Source of the DNA: Eledone cirrhosa
Lineage: Eukaryota > Mollusca > Cephalopoda > Octopoda > Eledonidae
DNA: 64,000 bases
Direction: 5' to 3'
Assembly (NCBI GenBank): GCA_964016885.1
Contig: OZ024759.1
Location: 4,525,546-4,589,545, forward strand
The position numbers and the translations under genes were made by a program. Numbering within the stretch: position 1 is the stretch's first letter; the number at the start of each line of letters is the position of its first letter. Shown piece by piece: positions 1 to 10,502 of this stretch. Under the pieces are notes generated by a model, which was not told the origin of the DNA, did no database searches, and worked only from the letters and a program-made list of their open reading frames with translations.

Positions 1-233
1 TTTAGACATTTTTTTGTTTTTGTATATTCAACAGCCCAGTCCTTCTAACTGTCGGTAGGTATCACACTGAGCAGAGTCCACTGTATTCCCCACACCTGGA
101 CAGGATGCTAGTCCATTGCATGGTATTTCACTGCTATATTATTCTATCTACTCCAAAAGTATGACAGAAAAAGTTGATTTTGGTGGGATTTGAATACCGT
201 TTTAAAAAAGAACTCAAAATCACAACCCATTAA
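1..233 (-). repeat. Degraded SINE-C fragment and unassigned AT-rich DNA
   Basis: Around 95-130 the plus strand holds the reverse complement of a motif (dispersed elsewhere at 46340-46390 and 34235-34440) that includes a 'gtcctgtccagg'-type segment. This suggests a decayed reverse-oriented copy of that SINE. The rest shows no exon-like open frame or recognised element. Confidence 0.35.
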
Positions 234-445
234 AACCTTTAGAATTTAAACCGGCCACAATTCTCTCACTTCTTTATGTTCAAACCAGCCATAACTGGCT
301 GCTCATACTTATGTTAAGGTATTGTTCTCAAAATAAATAATATCAAAATCTCATAGATTTGATATTATGTGAGATAATTATATGAGATAAAGCCTTTACT
401 GTGAAAATATAATAGTGTATATGAAGTAGTGTAAATGCTAAAGGG
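234..445 (+). mobile_element. piggyBac-like MITE (TTAA family)
   Basis: The element is bounded by TTAA at 230-233 and 446-449. The right end reads TAAATGCTAAAGGG-TTAA; the left end is a slightly mutated reverse complement. Other copies are at 32032, 32943, 35628, 44039, 62994 and 63205. TTAA targets and CCCTTTA-type terminal inverted repeats are typical of piggyBac non-autonomous elements. No coding sequence. The internal 'gataaagcctttactgtgaaaat' region is what has been amplified into the 72-bp array at 36.0-43.7 kb. Confidence 0.7.
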
Positions 446-671
446 TTAATCTGTAACTCTACTGCCCCTGCTACTCACATCTTCCTCATGATGAACATTT
501 AACATTCACTTCCCCTGTAACCAAGAGTGGGATGTGTCAACAGAGACCGACTCAGAACTTAATCGGAGCTACTGACCTCTCAGATGTTACTGGATACATT
601 TCATCATGACTGAAGAGGACATTCATCCATTTGTCTGGTAGATTTTCTAAAGAAATAGAACTACAAAAGAG
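446..671. other. Unassigned spacer
   Basis: Between the MITE and the first tandem array I see no splice-bounded open frame, RNA gene or known repeat. Confidence 0.5.
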
Positions 672-2205
672 CACACACGTGTCTGACAGGTGCTACCTTA
701 TAACCAGGACCACACCATCTACTGTAACACACCTGTCTGACAGATGATACCTTATAACCAGGACCACACCATCTACTGTAACACACCTGTCTGACAGGTG
801 CTACCTTATAACCAGGACTACACTATCTACTGTAACACACTTGTCTGATAGATGATACCTTATAACCAGGACCACACCATCTACTGTAACACACCTGTCT
901 GACAGCTGCTACCTTATAACCAGGACCACACCATCTACTGTAACACAACTGTCTGACAGGTACTACCATATAACCAGGACCACACCATCTACTGTAACAC
1001 ACCTGTCTGACAGCTGCTACCTTATAACCAGGACCACACCATCTACTGTAACACAACTGTCTGACAGGTGCTACCTTATAACCAGGACCACACCATCTAC
1101 TGTAACACACCTGTCTGACAGGTGCTACCTTATAACCAGGATCACACCATCTACTGTAACACACCTGTCTGACAGCTGCTACCATATAACCAGGACCACA
1201 CCATCTACTGTAACACACCTGTCTGACAGGTGCTACATTATAACCAGGACCACACCATCTACTGTAACACACGTGTCTGACAGGTGCTACCTTATAACCA
1301 GGACCACACCATCTACTGTAACACACCTGTCTGACAGGTGCTACTTTATAACCAGGACCACACCATCTACTGTAACACACCTGTCTGACAGCTGCTACCT
1401 TATAACCAGGACCACACCATCTACTGTAACACACCTGTCTGACAGGTGCTACCTTATAACCAGGACTTCACCATCTACTGTAACACACCTGTCTGACAGG
1501 TGCTACCTTATAACCAGGACCACACCATCTACTGTAACACACCTGTCTGATAGATGATACCTTATAACCAGGATCACACCATCTACTGTAACACACGTGT
1601 CTGACAGGTGCTACCTTATAACCAGGACCACACCATCTACTGTAACACACCTGTCTGACAGGTGCTACCTTATAACCAGGACCACACCATCTACTGTAAC
1701 ACACCTGTCTGACAGGTGCTACCTTATAACCAGGACTTCACCATCTACTGTAACACACCTGTCTGACAGGTGCTACTTTATAACCAGGACCACACCATCT
1801 ACTGTAACACACCTGTCTGACAGCTGCTACCTTATAACCAGGACCACACCATCTACTGTAACACACCTGTCTGACAGGTGCTACCTTATAACCAGGACTT
1901 CACCATCTACTGTAACATACCTGTCTGACAGGTGCTACCTTATAACCAGGACCACACCATCTACTGTAACACACCTGTCTGATAGATGATACCTTATAAC
2001 CAGGATCACACCATCTACTGTAACACACTTGTCTGACAGCTGCTACCTTATAACCAGGACCACACCATCTACTGTAACACACCTGTCTGACAGGTGCTAC
2101 CTTATAACCAGGACTTCACCATCTACTGTAACACACTTGTCTGACAGGTGCTACCTTATAACCAGGCCACACCATGTACTGTAACACACCTGTCTGATAG
2201 ATGAT
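672..2205 (-). repeat. 54-bp minisatellite derived from an EGF-like exon
   Basis: About 28 tandem copies of a 54-bp unit. On the minus strand the unit translates as an 18-residue repeat, VCYSRWCGPGYKVAPVRQ with variants. This is a degenerate form of the last third of the EGF-like exons of this gene ([19 protein letters not shown]). The unit runs from the exon's ACAGGTGTGTGT motif to its terminal CAGACAG donor edge. Both ends share 'AGACAGGT', so unequal pairing there would generate exactly this monomer. Open frames of up to ~200 codons exist on both strands but follow from the 3n unit length. I do not call a gene. Confidence 0.85.
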
Positions 2206-2278
2206 ACCTTATAACCAGGAACACACCTTCCACTGGAACACACACCTGTCTCTGTCTTACACCTACTATCATCTTGAC
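2180..2278 (-). pseudogene. EGF exon relic (3' half) feeding the 54-bp array
   Basis: The minus strand encodes DSRCKTETGVCSSGRCVPGY, which is the middle and end of an EGF-like repeat with no 5' half and no acceptor. It lies about 30 bp downstream of the donor of exon E16. The frame stays open from E16 through the intron into this relic and the first array units, down to about 2151. It is the transition between intact exon and minisatellite. Confidence 0.7.
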
Positions 2279-2308
2279 TAAATATATTAAGTAGCAAACA
2301 AAGCTTAC

Positions 2309-2446
2309 CTGTCTGACAGTTGCTACCTTCATAACCAGCAGTACATCCTCCTCTAGAACACACACCTGTCTGTTTGTTACATTTACTGTTGTCAACACAG
2401 TGACATGTGTTGCCACAGTTGGCTCCAAATTTTCCATTTCTACAGA
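2309..2446 (-). CDS. Host gene exon E16: EGF-like repeat
   Basis: A 138-bp phase 1-1 exon, acceptor 'tttccacag' just above 2446 and donor gtaagc just below 2309. It encodes an 8-cysteine EGF-like (laminin/MEGF type) module beginning VCRNGKFGANC and ending [10 protein letters not shown], with the CHC pair and conserved GVC..GGC spacing. Such modules form rod-like extracellular regions of scavenger or adhesion receptors. This is the last intact exon before the left edge; the rest of the protein (probably membrane and cytoplasmic parts) lies outside. Upstream intron sequence is shared with E10, E12 and E14, so exon plus flanks duplicated together. A CGG/TGG-poor, cysteine-rich reading frame without stops supports function. 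Confidence 0.82.
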
Positions 2447-2517
2447 CTGTGGAAATAAAAATATGAGAACAATGACAATAACAACAACATATAACACTAT
2501 ACAAGATAATGCTTTCT

Positions 2518-2630
2518 GATTTAGGCACAAGGCCAGCAATTTTAGGGGAGGAGAAAATCAATTAAATCGACCCCAGTGTGTGACTGGTACTTCATTTTAT
2601 CAACCCTGTTGGGATGAAAGGGATAGCTAC
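2518..2630 (-). mobile_element. SINE-B fragment
   Basis: Contains the reverse complement of the 3' part of a dispersed tRNA-derived SINE: 'cacaaggccagcaatt' and the 'aaatcgaccccagtgtgtga' block, ending in 'cctgttgggatgaaaggga'. The tRNA-like head is missing. Fuller copies are at 32686-32912 and 35787-35998. Confidence 0.6.
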
Positions 2631-2689
2631 CACAATTCTATCATCTATATTATAGCGTTGTCATCTATACTATATCTATATCATCTGAA

Positions 2690-5215
2690 CTATATTTGTA
2701 TCATCTTAATTTCCATGTTTCTAACACCCATGGATATGCCTACAAAGTCAGAAAACAGCACAGCTCCCATGACTTTCGGAAACATTTTTTCAAGCTCCGA
2801 GTTGCTGAAGCATGGAACAAACTACCTGCATCAGTTGTTAGCTGTCGAGACACTACATCCTTTAAAACCTCCATGGAACAAACTACCTGCATCAGTTGTT
2901 AGCTGTCGAGACACTACATCCTTTAAAACCTCCATGGAACAAACTACTTGGATCAGTTGTTCGCTGTCGAGACACTACATCCTTTAAAACCTCCATGGAA
3001 CAAACTACCTGCATCAGTTGTTAGCTGTCGAGACACTGCATCCTTTAAAACCTCCATGGAACAAACTACCTGCATCAGTTGTTAGCTGTCGAGACAGTAC
3101 ATCCTCTAAAACCTCCATGGAACAAACTACCTGCATCAGTTGTTAGCTGTCGAGACACATCCTTTAAAACCTCCATGGAACAAACTACCTGCATCAGTTG
3201 TTAGCTGTCTAGACACTACATCCTTTAAAACCTCCATGGAACAAACTACCTGCATCAGTTGTTAGCTGTCGAGACACTACATCCTTTAAAACCTCCATGG
3301 AACAAACTACCTGCATCAGTTGTTAGCTGTCGAGACACTGCATCCTTTAAAACCTCCATGGAACAAACTACCTGCATCAGTTGTTAGCTGTCGAGACACT
3401 ACATCCTTTAAAACCTCCATGGAACAAACTACCTGCATCAGTTGTTAGCTGTCGAGACACTACATCCTTTAAAACCTCCATGGAACAAACTACTTGCATC
3501 AGTTGTTAGCTGTTGAGACACTACATCCTTTAAAACCTCCATGGAACAAACTACCTGCATCAGTTGTTAGCTGTCGAGACACATCCTTTAAAACCTCCAT
3601 GGAACAAACTACTTGCATCAGTTGTTAGCTGTCGAGACACTACATCCTTTAAAACCTCCATGGAACAAACTACCTGCATTAGTTGTTAGCTGTCGAGACA
3701 CTATATCCTTTAAAACCTCCATGGAACAAACTACCTGCATCAGTTGTTAGCTGTCGAGACACTGCATCCTTTAAAACCTCCATGGAACAAACTACCTGCA
3801 TCAGTTGTTAGCTGTCGAGACACATCCTTTAAAACCTCCATGGAACAAACTACTTGCATCAGTTGTTAGCTGTCGAGACACTACATCCTTTAAAACCTCC
3901 ATGGAACAAACTACCTGCATTAGTTGTTAGCTGTCGAGACACTACATCCTTTAAAACCTCCATGGAAGAAACTACCTGCATCAGTTGTTAGCTGTCGAAA
4001 TACTACATCCTTTAAAACCTCCATGGAACAAACTACTTGCATCAGTTGTTAGCTGTCGAGGCACTACATCCTTTAAAACCTCCATGGAACAAACTACCTG
4101 CATTAGTTGTTAGCTGTCGAGACACTACATCCTTTAAAACCTCCATGGAACAAACTACCTGCATCAGTTGTTAGCTGTCGAGACACTACATCCTTTAAAA
4201 CCTCCATGGAACAAACTACCTGCATCAGTTGTTAGCTGTCGAGATACATCCTTTAAAACCTCCATGGAACAAACTACTTGCATCAGTTGTTAGCTGTTGA
4301 GACACTACATCCTTTAAAACCTCCATGGAACAAACTACCTGCATCAGTTGTTAGCTGTCGAGACACTACATCCTTTAAAACCTCCATGGAACAAACTACT
4401 TGCATCAGTTGTTAGCTGTTGAGACACTACATCCTTTAAAACCTCCATGGAACAAACTACTTGCATCAGTTGTTAGCTGTCGAGACACTACATCCTTTAA
4501 AACCTCCATGGAACAAACTTCCTGCATCAGTTGTTAGCTGCCGAGACACTGCATCCTTTAAAACCTCCATGGAACAAACTCCCTGAATCAGTTGTTAGCT
4601 GTCGAGACACATCCTTTAAAACCTCCATGGAACAAACTCCCTGCATCAGTTGTTAGCTGCCGAGACACTGCATCCTTTAAAACCTCCATGGAACAAACTC
4701 CCTGAATCAGTTGTTAGCTGTCGAGACACATCCTTTAAAACCTCCATGGAACAAACTCCCTGCATCAGTTGTTAGCTGTCGAGACACTACATCCTTTACA
4801 ACCTCCATGGAACAAGCTCCCTGCATCAGTTGTTAGCTGTCGAGACACTACATCCTTTACAACCTCCATGGAACAAACTACCTGCATCAGTTGTTAGCTG
4901 TCGAGACACATCCTTTACAACCTCCATGGAACAAACTACCTGCATCAGTTGTTAGCTGTCGAGACACTACATCCTTTACAACCTCCATGGAACAAACTCC
5001 CTGCATCAGTTGTTAGCTGTCGAGACACTACATCCTTTAAAACCTCTATGCTTCCTGAGATTCGTCAACGCTGCACCTGATGTCCCCCCCTTCCATACAC
5101 ACGCACACATGTATTTCATGACTCATACACTGTTCCTTTTCTTGACATTTAAACATTATTCTATGTACTATACATGCACCTTTGATGAGTTGTAGTGCAC
5201 CTGAGCATTGTACAC
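2690..5215 (+). mobile_element. 3' end of a CR1/L2/jockey-like LINE, internally amplified
   Basis: Before the array, 2700-2900 encodes a LINE C-terminal region with the typical signature FRKHFFKLRVAEAWNKLPAS followed by VV and a short Ser/Phe-Lys tail (the 'RV..WN.LP..VV....FK' end of CR1/L2/jockey-type ORF2 proteins). After the array (5040-5215) the same reading continues into a C-rich 3' region with 'cacacgcacacatg'. The element is therefore one truncated LINE tail with its WN.LP coding segment expanded in the middle. Defective; no RT domain. Confidence 0.6.
2800..5045 (+). repeat. 61-bp minisatellite from LINE coding sequence
   Basis: About 37 copies of a 61-bp unit (catggaacaaactacctgca...) with some ~57-bp variants lacking part of 'cactacatcc'. 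The unit is the coding segment for AWNKLPASVV..CRDTTSFKTS of the surrounding LINE tail. Because 61 is not a multiple of 3, the frame is lost after each unit, so the array itself is not coding. Confidence 0.85.
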
Positions 5216-5407
5216 AATAATTTCATTATTATATTATTTTATACTCCAGTGGTATGACCTAAACTATATATAATCCATACTATATCTATACAATCTATAT
5301 GATTTCCGTAACATCGATATTATGTCTATATACTTGCCGATTCTCTACACTCCATACCAATGTTATACTATATATTCATGTGGCTATGATATCCCCTTTA
5401 TATTGTA
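5216..5407. repeat. Degenerate TATATC/ATC-rich low-complexity DNA
   Basis: Runs of 'ctatatcatctatactatat'-like sequence, also seen at 2640-2700, 10460-10502, 13344-13450 and 16723-16875. No gene. Confidence 0.5.
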
Positions 5408-5745
5408 AGCACATAGCTTAGTAGTTAGAGCATTGGCCTTGCAATCGAAAGGTTGTGAGTTCAATTCTCAGACCGGGTGATGTGTTGTTTCCTTGAGCAG
5501 GACACTTTATTTCACATTGCTCCAGTTTACTCAGTTGTAGAAATGTGATGATAGGGACTGGAGTCCATTACATTCCACTGCAAAGTGGTCCTGGAGGTGC
5601 CACGGCAAAAAACACCCAATATTCACTGTAAATGAGGTTGGTGTTAGGAGGGGCATCCAGCTGTAGAAATCAAGCCAGAATCAGTTTCCGTCCCACCCTT
5701 GTAAGCAGGGAAAAGCAGACGTAAAATGATGATGATGATGATTGT
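5408..5745 (+). mobile_element. SINE-A, tRNA-derived, full length
   Basis: It starts with a tRNA-like head: 'agcttagtagttagagca' resembles a pol III A box and 'ggttgtgagttcaattct' a B box. The body follows ('ccttgagcaggacactttat'), then a tail shared with the 3' UTR of the CFDP2-type LINE ('ggtgttaggaggggcatcca') and a (GATGAT)n end. It is transcribed in the opposite sense to the host gene. Confidence 0.75.
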
Positions 5746-5767
5746 AACTCCAAAACAGTTTAAATCT

Positions 5768-5870
5768 ACCTGTCTCACAGGTGTTACCTTCATAACCAGC
5801 ACTACACCCTCCACTAAAACACACACCTGTCTCTGTGTTACACCTAGCTGTGTGTTACACCTATTGTCAT
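5768..5870 (-). pseudogene. EGF exon relic with internal 17-nt duplication
   Basis: The minus strand carries the 3' half of an EGF exon. The TGTAACACA..ACAGGT segment is present twice (17-nt repeat), which breaks the frame. The donor has decayed to gtagat. It lies about 50 bp downstream of exon E15, at the same relative place as relics beside E16, E12 and E9. Confidence 0.65.
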
Positions 5871-5919
5871 CTTGACTCAATATATCATGTTAGAAACAAA
5901 GCTATACTACACCACTTAC

Positions 5920-6057
5920 CTGTCTGACAGTTGCTACCTTCAGAACCAGCAGTACATCCTCCACTAGAACACACACCTGTCTGTTTGTTACACCTGTTAT
6001 TATCAGCACAGTGGCATGTGTGTTTACAGTTAGCTCCAAATTTACCAATGTCACAGG
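5920..6057 (-). CDS. Host gene exon E15: EGF-like repeat
   Basis: A 138-bp phase 1-1 exon with acceptor 'atattacag' and donor gtaagt. The module has all eight cysteines (ACDIGKFGANC...CHCADNNRC...GVCSSGGC...SNCQTG). One departure from its neighbours is Ser in place of the Tyr of the usual GYEG motif. It encodes part of an extracellular EGF rod. Open and splice-competent, so probably used; the neighbours E14 and E16 are of the same subfamily. Confidence 0.82.
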
Positions 6058-6320
6058 CTGTAATATGAAATGTAATGTAAACAGTTTGAACAATTTCAAG
6101 ATATAATATTTACAATTATTAACCTTTTTGATATCAAAATACCTGACACCGATTAACTGTTTTACTCTATATATTTATCTAAAAACTTCCCACTATAGTG
6201 TTATGTAAGAACTTTTGTTAGGTTATGTTCCATCCAAAATATTAGTGATGAAAATCTCAGTTATATAACTATAGCCCTTCAAATTCTTCATTATATAAAA
6301 ATTTGTTTAAAATCGTATGC
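6058..6320. other. Unassigned intronic AT-rich DNA
   Basis: AT-rich sequence between exon E15 and the 47/48-bp array. I see no exon, RNA gene or named repeat. Confidence 0.5.
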
Positions 6321-6324
6321 AATA

Positions 6325-8452
6325 TATTTCTTTAGTAATATGGTAATGAAAGGATTAATGACATAGACAGTGTCTTTAAGTAGAAATATGGTAATGAAAT
6401 GGTTAATGATATAGACAGTGTCTTTAAGTAGAGATATGGTAATGAAGGGATTAATGACATAGACAGTGTCTTTAAGTAGAGATATGTAATGAAAGGTTTA
6501 ATGACATAGACAGTGTCTTTAAGTAGAAATATGGTAATGAAAGGGTTAATGATATAGACAGTGTCTTTAAGTAGAAATATGTAACGAAAGGATTAATGAC
6601 ATAGACAGTGTCTTTAAGTAGAGATATGTAATGAAAGGGTTAATGACATAGACAGTGTCTTTAAGTAGAGATATGGTAATGAAAGGGTTAATGACATAGA
6701 CAGTGTCTTTAAGTAGAAATATGGTAATGAAAGGGTTAATGATATAGGTAGTGTCTTTAAGTAGAAATATGGTAATGAAAGGTTTAATGACATAGACGGT
6801 GTATTTAAGTAGAGATATGTAATGAAAGGTTTAATGACATAGACAGTGTCTTTAAGTAGAGATATGTAATGAAAGGATTAATGACATAGACGGTGTCTTT
6901 AAGTAGAGATATGTAATGAAAGGGTTAATGACATAGACAGTGTCTTTAAGTAGAAATATGTAATGAAAGGATTAATGACATAGACGGTGTCTTTAAGTAG
7001 AGATATGTAATGAAAGGGTTAATGACATAGACAGTGTCTTTAAGTAGAAATATGGTAATGAAAGGGTTAATGACATAGACAGTGTCTTTAAGTAGAGATA
7101 TGTAATGAAAGGGTTAATGACATAGACAGTGTCTTTAAGTAGAAATATGGCAATGAAAGGGTTAATGACGTAGACAGTGTCTTTAAGTAGAGATATGTAA
7201 TGAAAGGGTTAATGACATAGACAGTGTCTTTAAGTAGAAATATGGTAATGAAAGGGTTAATGACATAGACAGTGTCTTTAAGTAGAGATATGTAATGAAA
7301 GGTTTAATGACATAGACAGTGTCTTTAAGTAGAGATATGTAATGAAAGTTTTAATGACATGTCTTTAAGTAGAAATATGGTAATGAAAGAGTTAATGACA
7401 TAGACAGTGTCTTTCATTAGAAATATGGTAATGAAAGGGTTAATGATATAGACAGTGTCTTTCATTAGAAATATGGTAATGAAAGGGTTAATGATATAGA
7501 CAGTGTCTTTCATTAGAAATATGGTAATGAAGGGGTTAATGACATAGACTGTGTCTTTCATTAGAAATATGGTAATTAAAGGGTTAATGACATAGACAGT
7601 GTCTTTCATTAGAAATATGGTAATGAAAGGGTTAATCACATAGACGGTGTCTTTAAGTAGAGATATGTAATGAAAGGGTTAATGATATAGACAGTGTCTT
7701 TAAGTAGAGATATGTAATGAAAGGGTTAATGATATAGACAGTGTCTTTAAGTAGAGATATGGTAATGAAAGGGTTAATGACATAGACAGTGTCTTTAAGT
7801 AGAGATATGTAATGAAAGGATTAATGACATAGACGGTGTCTTTAAGTAGAGATATGTAATGAAAGGGTTAATGATATAGACAGTGTCTTTAAGTAGAGAT
7901 ATGGTAATGAAAGGGTTAATGACATAGACAGTGTCTTTAAGTAGAGATATGTAATGAAAGGGTTAATGACATAGACAGTGTCTTTAAGTAGAGATATGTA
8001 ATGAAAGGTTTAATGATATAGACAGTGTCTTTAAGTAGAAATATGGTAATGAAAGGGTTAATGACATAGACAGTGTCTTTAAGTAGAGATATGTAATGAA
8101 AGTTTTAATGACATGTCTTTAAGTAGAAATATGGTAATGAAAGAGTTAATGACATAGACAGTGTCTTTCATTAGAAATATGGTAATGAAAGGGTTAATGA
8201 TATAGACAGTGTCTTTCATTAGAAATATGGTAATGAAAGGGGTAATGACATAGACAGTGTCTTTAAGTAGAAATATGGTAATGAAAGGATTAATGACATA
8301 GACAGTGTCTTTCATTAGAAATATGGTAATGAAAGATTATATGATATAGACAGTGTCTTTAAGTAGAGATATGGTAATGAAAGGATTAATGACATAGACA
8401 GTGTCTTTAAGTAGAAACTTGGTAATGAAAAGTTTAATGACATAGAGTCTAT
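6325..8452. repeat. 47/48-bp minisatellite, block 1
   Basis: Tandem units of 'aatgaaagggttaatgacat' plus 'agacagtgtctttaagtaga' or '...tttcattagaaatatggt'. Two monomer types alternate in patches: a 47-bp 'aagtagagatatgt' type and a 48-bp 'cattagaaatatggt' type. Runs of the 48-bp type give an open 16-residue repeat (MKDTVYVINPFITIFL) on the minus strand, which I regard as incidental. The origin is not recognised. Confidence 0.85.
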
Positions 8453-8820
8453 GTCATTAAGCCTTAATCCAAATATTCAATTACTTTCAATCAAGAAACA
8501 AATGCAAATATCCGACTAACTTGAATTTTCCCTCGGATTTTAAAATTATTTTACGTATTTTTTCTATATTAGTTTTTTGAACTTAATATTATTATTTTTC
8601 TATTGTATTTCTTTATAATTATGTGAAGGCAAAAATATTTTATATTGTAACTTTTTATGTTAAATAATAAATGACTATAAAACTATACAAATTTTATATA
8701 CTATATATTATAATAATTTCACAAAAGTCGCATTTATAGGTATATCAACTTATGCGGCCTCCTTTATTACTGCCTAATTTAAATGTGGCCTCTAATGGTA
8801 AAAAGGTTCCTCTCCTCTGA
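8453..8820. repeat. Passenger segment U, copy 1
   Basis: A ~370-bp non-tandem AT-rich segment running from 'ccttaatccaaatattcaat' to 'aaaggttcctctcctctga' inside the array. It recurs almost identically at 9732-10099, a shift of 1279 bp. It contains 'gcggcctcctttattactgc' and may be a remnant of a transposon. No ORF. Confidence 0.75.
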
Positions 8821-9731
8821 CATAGACAGTGTCTTTCATTAGAAATATGGTAATGAAAGGGTTAATGACATAGACAGTGTCTTTAAGTAGAGATATGTAA
8901 TGAAAGGGTTAATGATATAGACAGTGTCTTTAAGTAGAAATATGGTAATGAAAGGGTTAATGACATAGACAGTGTCTTTAAGTAGAGATATGTAATGAAA
9001 GTTTTAATGACATGTCTTTAAGTAGAAATATGGTAATGAAAGAGTTAATGACATAGACAGTGTCTTTCATTAGAAATATGGTAATGAAAGGGTTAATGAT
9101 ATAGACAGTGTCTTTCATTAGAAATATGGTAATGAAAGGGTTAATGATATAGACAGTGTCTTTCATTAGAAATATGGTAATGAAGGGGTTAATGACATAG
9201 ACTGTGTCTTTCATTAGAAATATGGTAATTAAAGGGTTAATGACATAGACAGTGTCTTTCATTAGAAATATGGTAATGAAAGGGTTAATCACATAGACGG
9301 TGTCTTTAAGTAGAGATATGTAATGAAAGGGTTAATGATATAGACAGTGTCTTTAAGTAGAGATATGTAATGAAAGGGTTAATGATATAGACAGTGTCTT
9401 TAAGTAGAGATATGGTAATGAAAGGGTTAATGACATAGACAGTGTCTTTAAGTAGAGATATGTAATGAAAGGATTAATGACATAGACGGTGTCTTTAAGT
9501 AGAGATATGTAATGAAAGGGTTAATGATATAGACAGTGTCTTTAAGTAGAGATATGGTAATGAAAGGGTTAATGACATAGACAGTGTCTTTCATTAGAAA
9601 TATGGTAATGAAAGATTAAATGATATAGACAGTGTCTTTAAGTAGAGATATGGTAATGAAAGGATTAATGACATAGACAGTGTCTTTAAGTAGAAACTTG
9701 GTAATGAAAAGTTTAATGACATAGAGTCTAT
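8821..9731. repeat. 47/48-bp minisatellite, block 2
   Basis: Continuation of the array. The unit order at 8978-9292 repeats that at 7325-7639 exactly at the protein-translation level (shift 1653 bp), showing higher-order duplication. Confidence 0.85.
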
Positions 9732-10099
9732 GTCATTAAACCTTAATCCAAATATTCAATTACTTTCAAGCAAGAAACAAATGCAAATATCCGATTAACT
9801 TGAATTTTCCCTCGGATTTTAAAATTATTTTACGTATTTTTTCTATATTAGTTTTTTGAACTTAATATTATTATTTTTCTATTGTATTTCTTTATAATTA
9901 TGTGAAGGCAAAAATATTTTATATTGTAACTTTTTATGTTAAATAATAAATGACTATAAAACTATACAAATTTTATATACTATATATTATAATAATTTCA
10001 CAAAAGTCGCATTTATAGGTATATCAACTTATGCGGCCTCCTTTATTACTGCCTAATTTAAATGTGGCCTCTAAAGGTAAAAAGGTTCCTCTCCTCTGA
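9732..10099. repeat. Passenger segment U, copy 2
   Basis: Near-identical second copy of 8453-8820, with few substitutions such as 'aatcaag' to 'aagcaag'. It marks a recent segmental duplication of array plus passenger. Confidence 0.75.
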
Positions 10100-10243
10100 C
10101 ATAGACAGTGTCTTTCATTAGAAATATGGTAATGAAAGGGTTAATGACATAGACAGTGTCTTTCATTAGAAATATAGTAATGAAAGGGTTAATGACATAG
10201 ACAGTGTCTTTTATTAGAAATGTGGTAATGAAAGGGTTAATTA
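10100..10243. repeat. 47/48-bp minisatellite, block 3
   Basis: Three more 48-bp-type units, ending only ~13 bp from the donor of exon E14. Confidence 0.8.
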
Positions 10244-10256
10244 CTACACCATATAC

Positions 10257-10394
10257 CTGTATGACAGTTGCTACCTTCATAACCAGCAGCACATCCTCCA
10301 CTAGAACACACACCTGTCTGTTTGTTACATTTACTGTTGTCAGCACAGTGACATGTGTTGCCACAGTTGGCTCCAAATTTACCTGATTTACAGA
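10257..10394 (-). CDS. Host gene exon E14: EGF-like repeat
   Basis: A 138-bp phase 1-1 exon with acceptor 'atttccag'. It encodes a complete 8-cysteine EGF-like module (VCKSGKFGANC...CHCADNSKC...GVCSSGGC...SNCHTG). The 5' splice site is GTATAT rather than the GTAAGT of its siblings, so +4 and +5 are weakened and use may be reduced. The intron just downstream is occupied almost at once by the 48-bp array. Confidence 0.78.
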
Positions 10395-10502
10395 CTGGAA
10401 ATAAAATATGAGAACAATGACAATTATAACAACATTTACACTATACAAGATAATAAATATCACAATATTATATCATCTATATTATAGTGTTGTCATCTAT
10501 AC

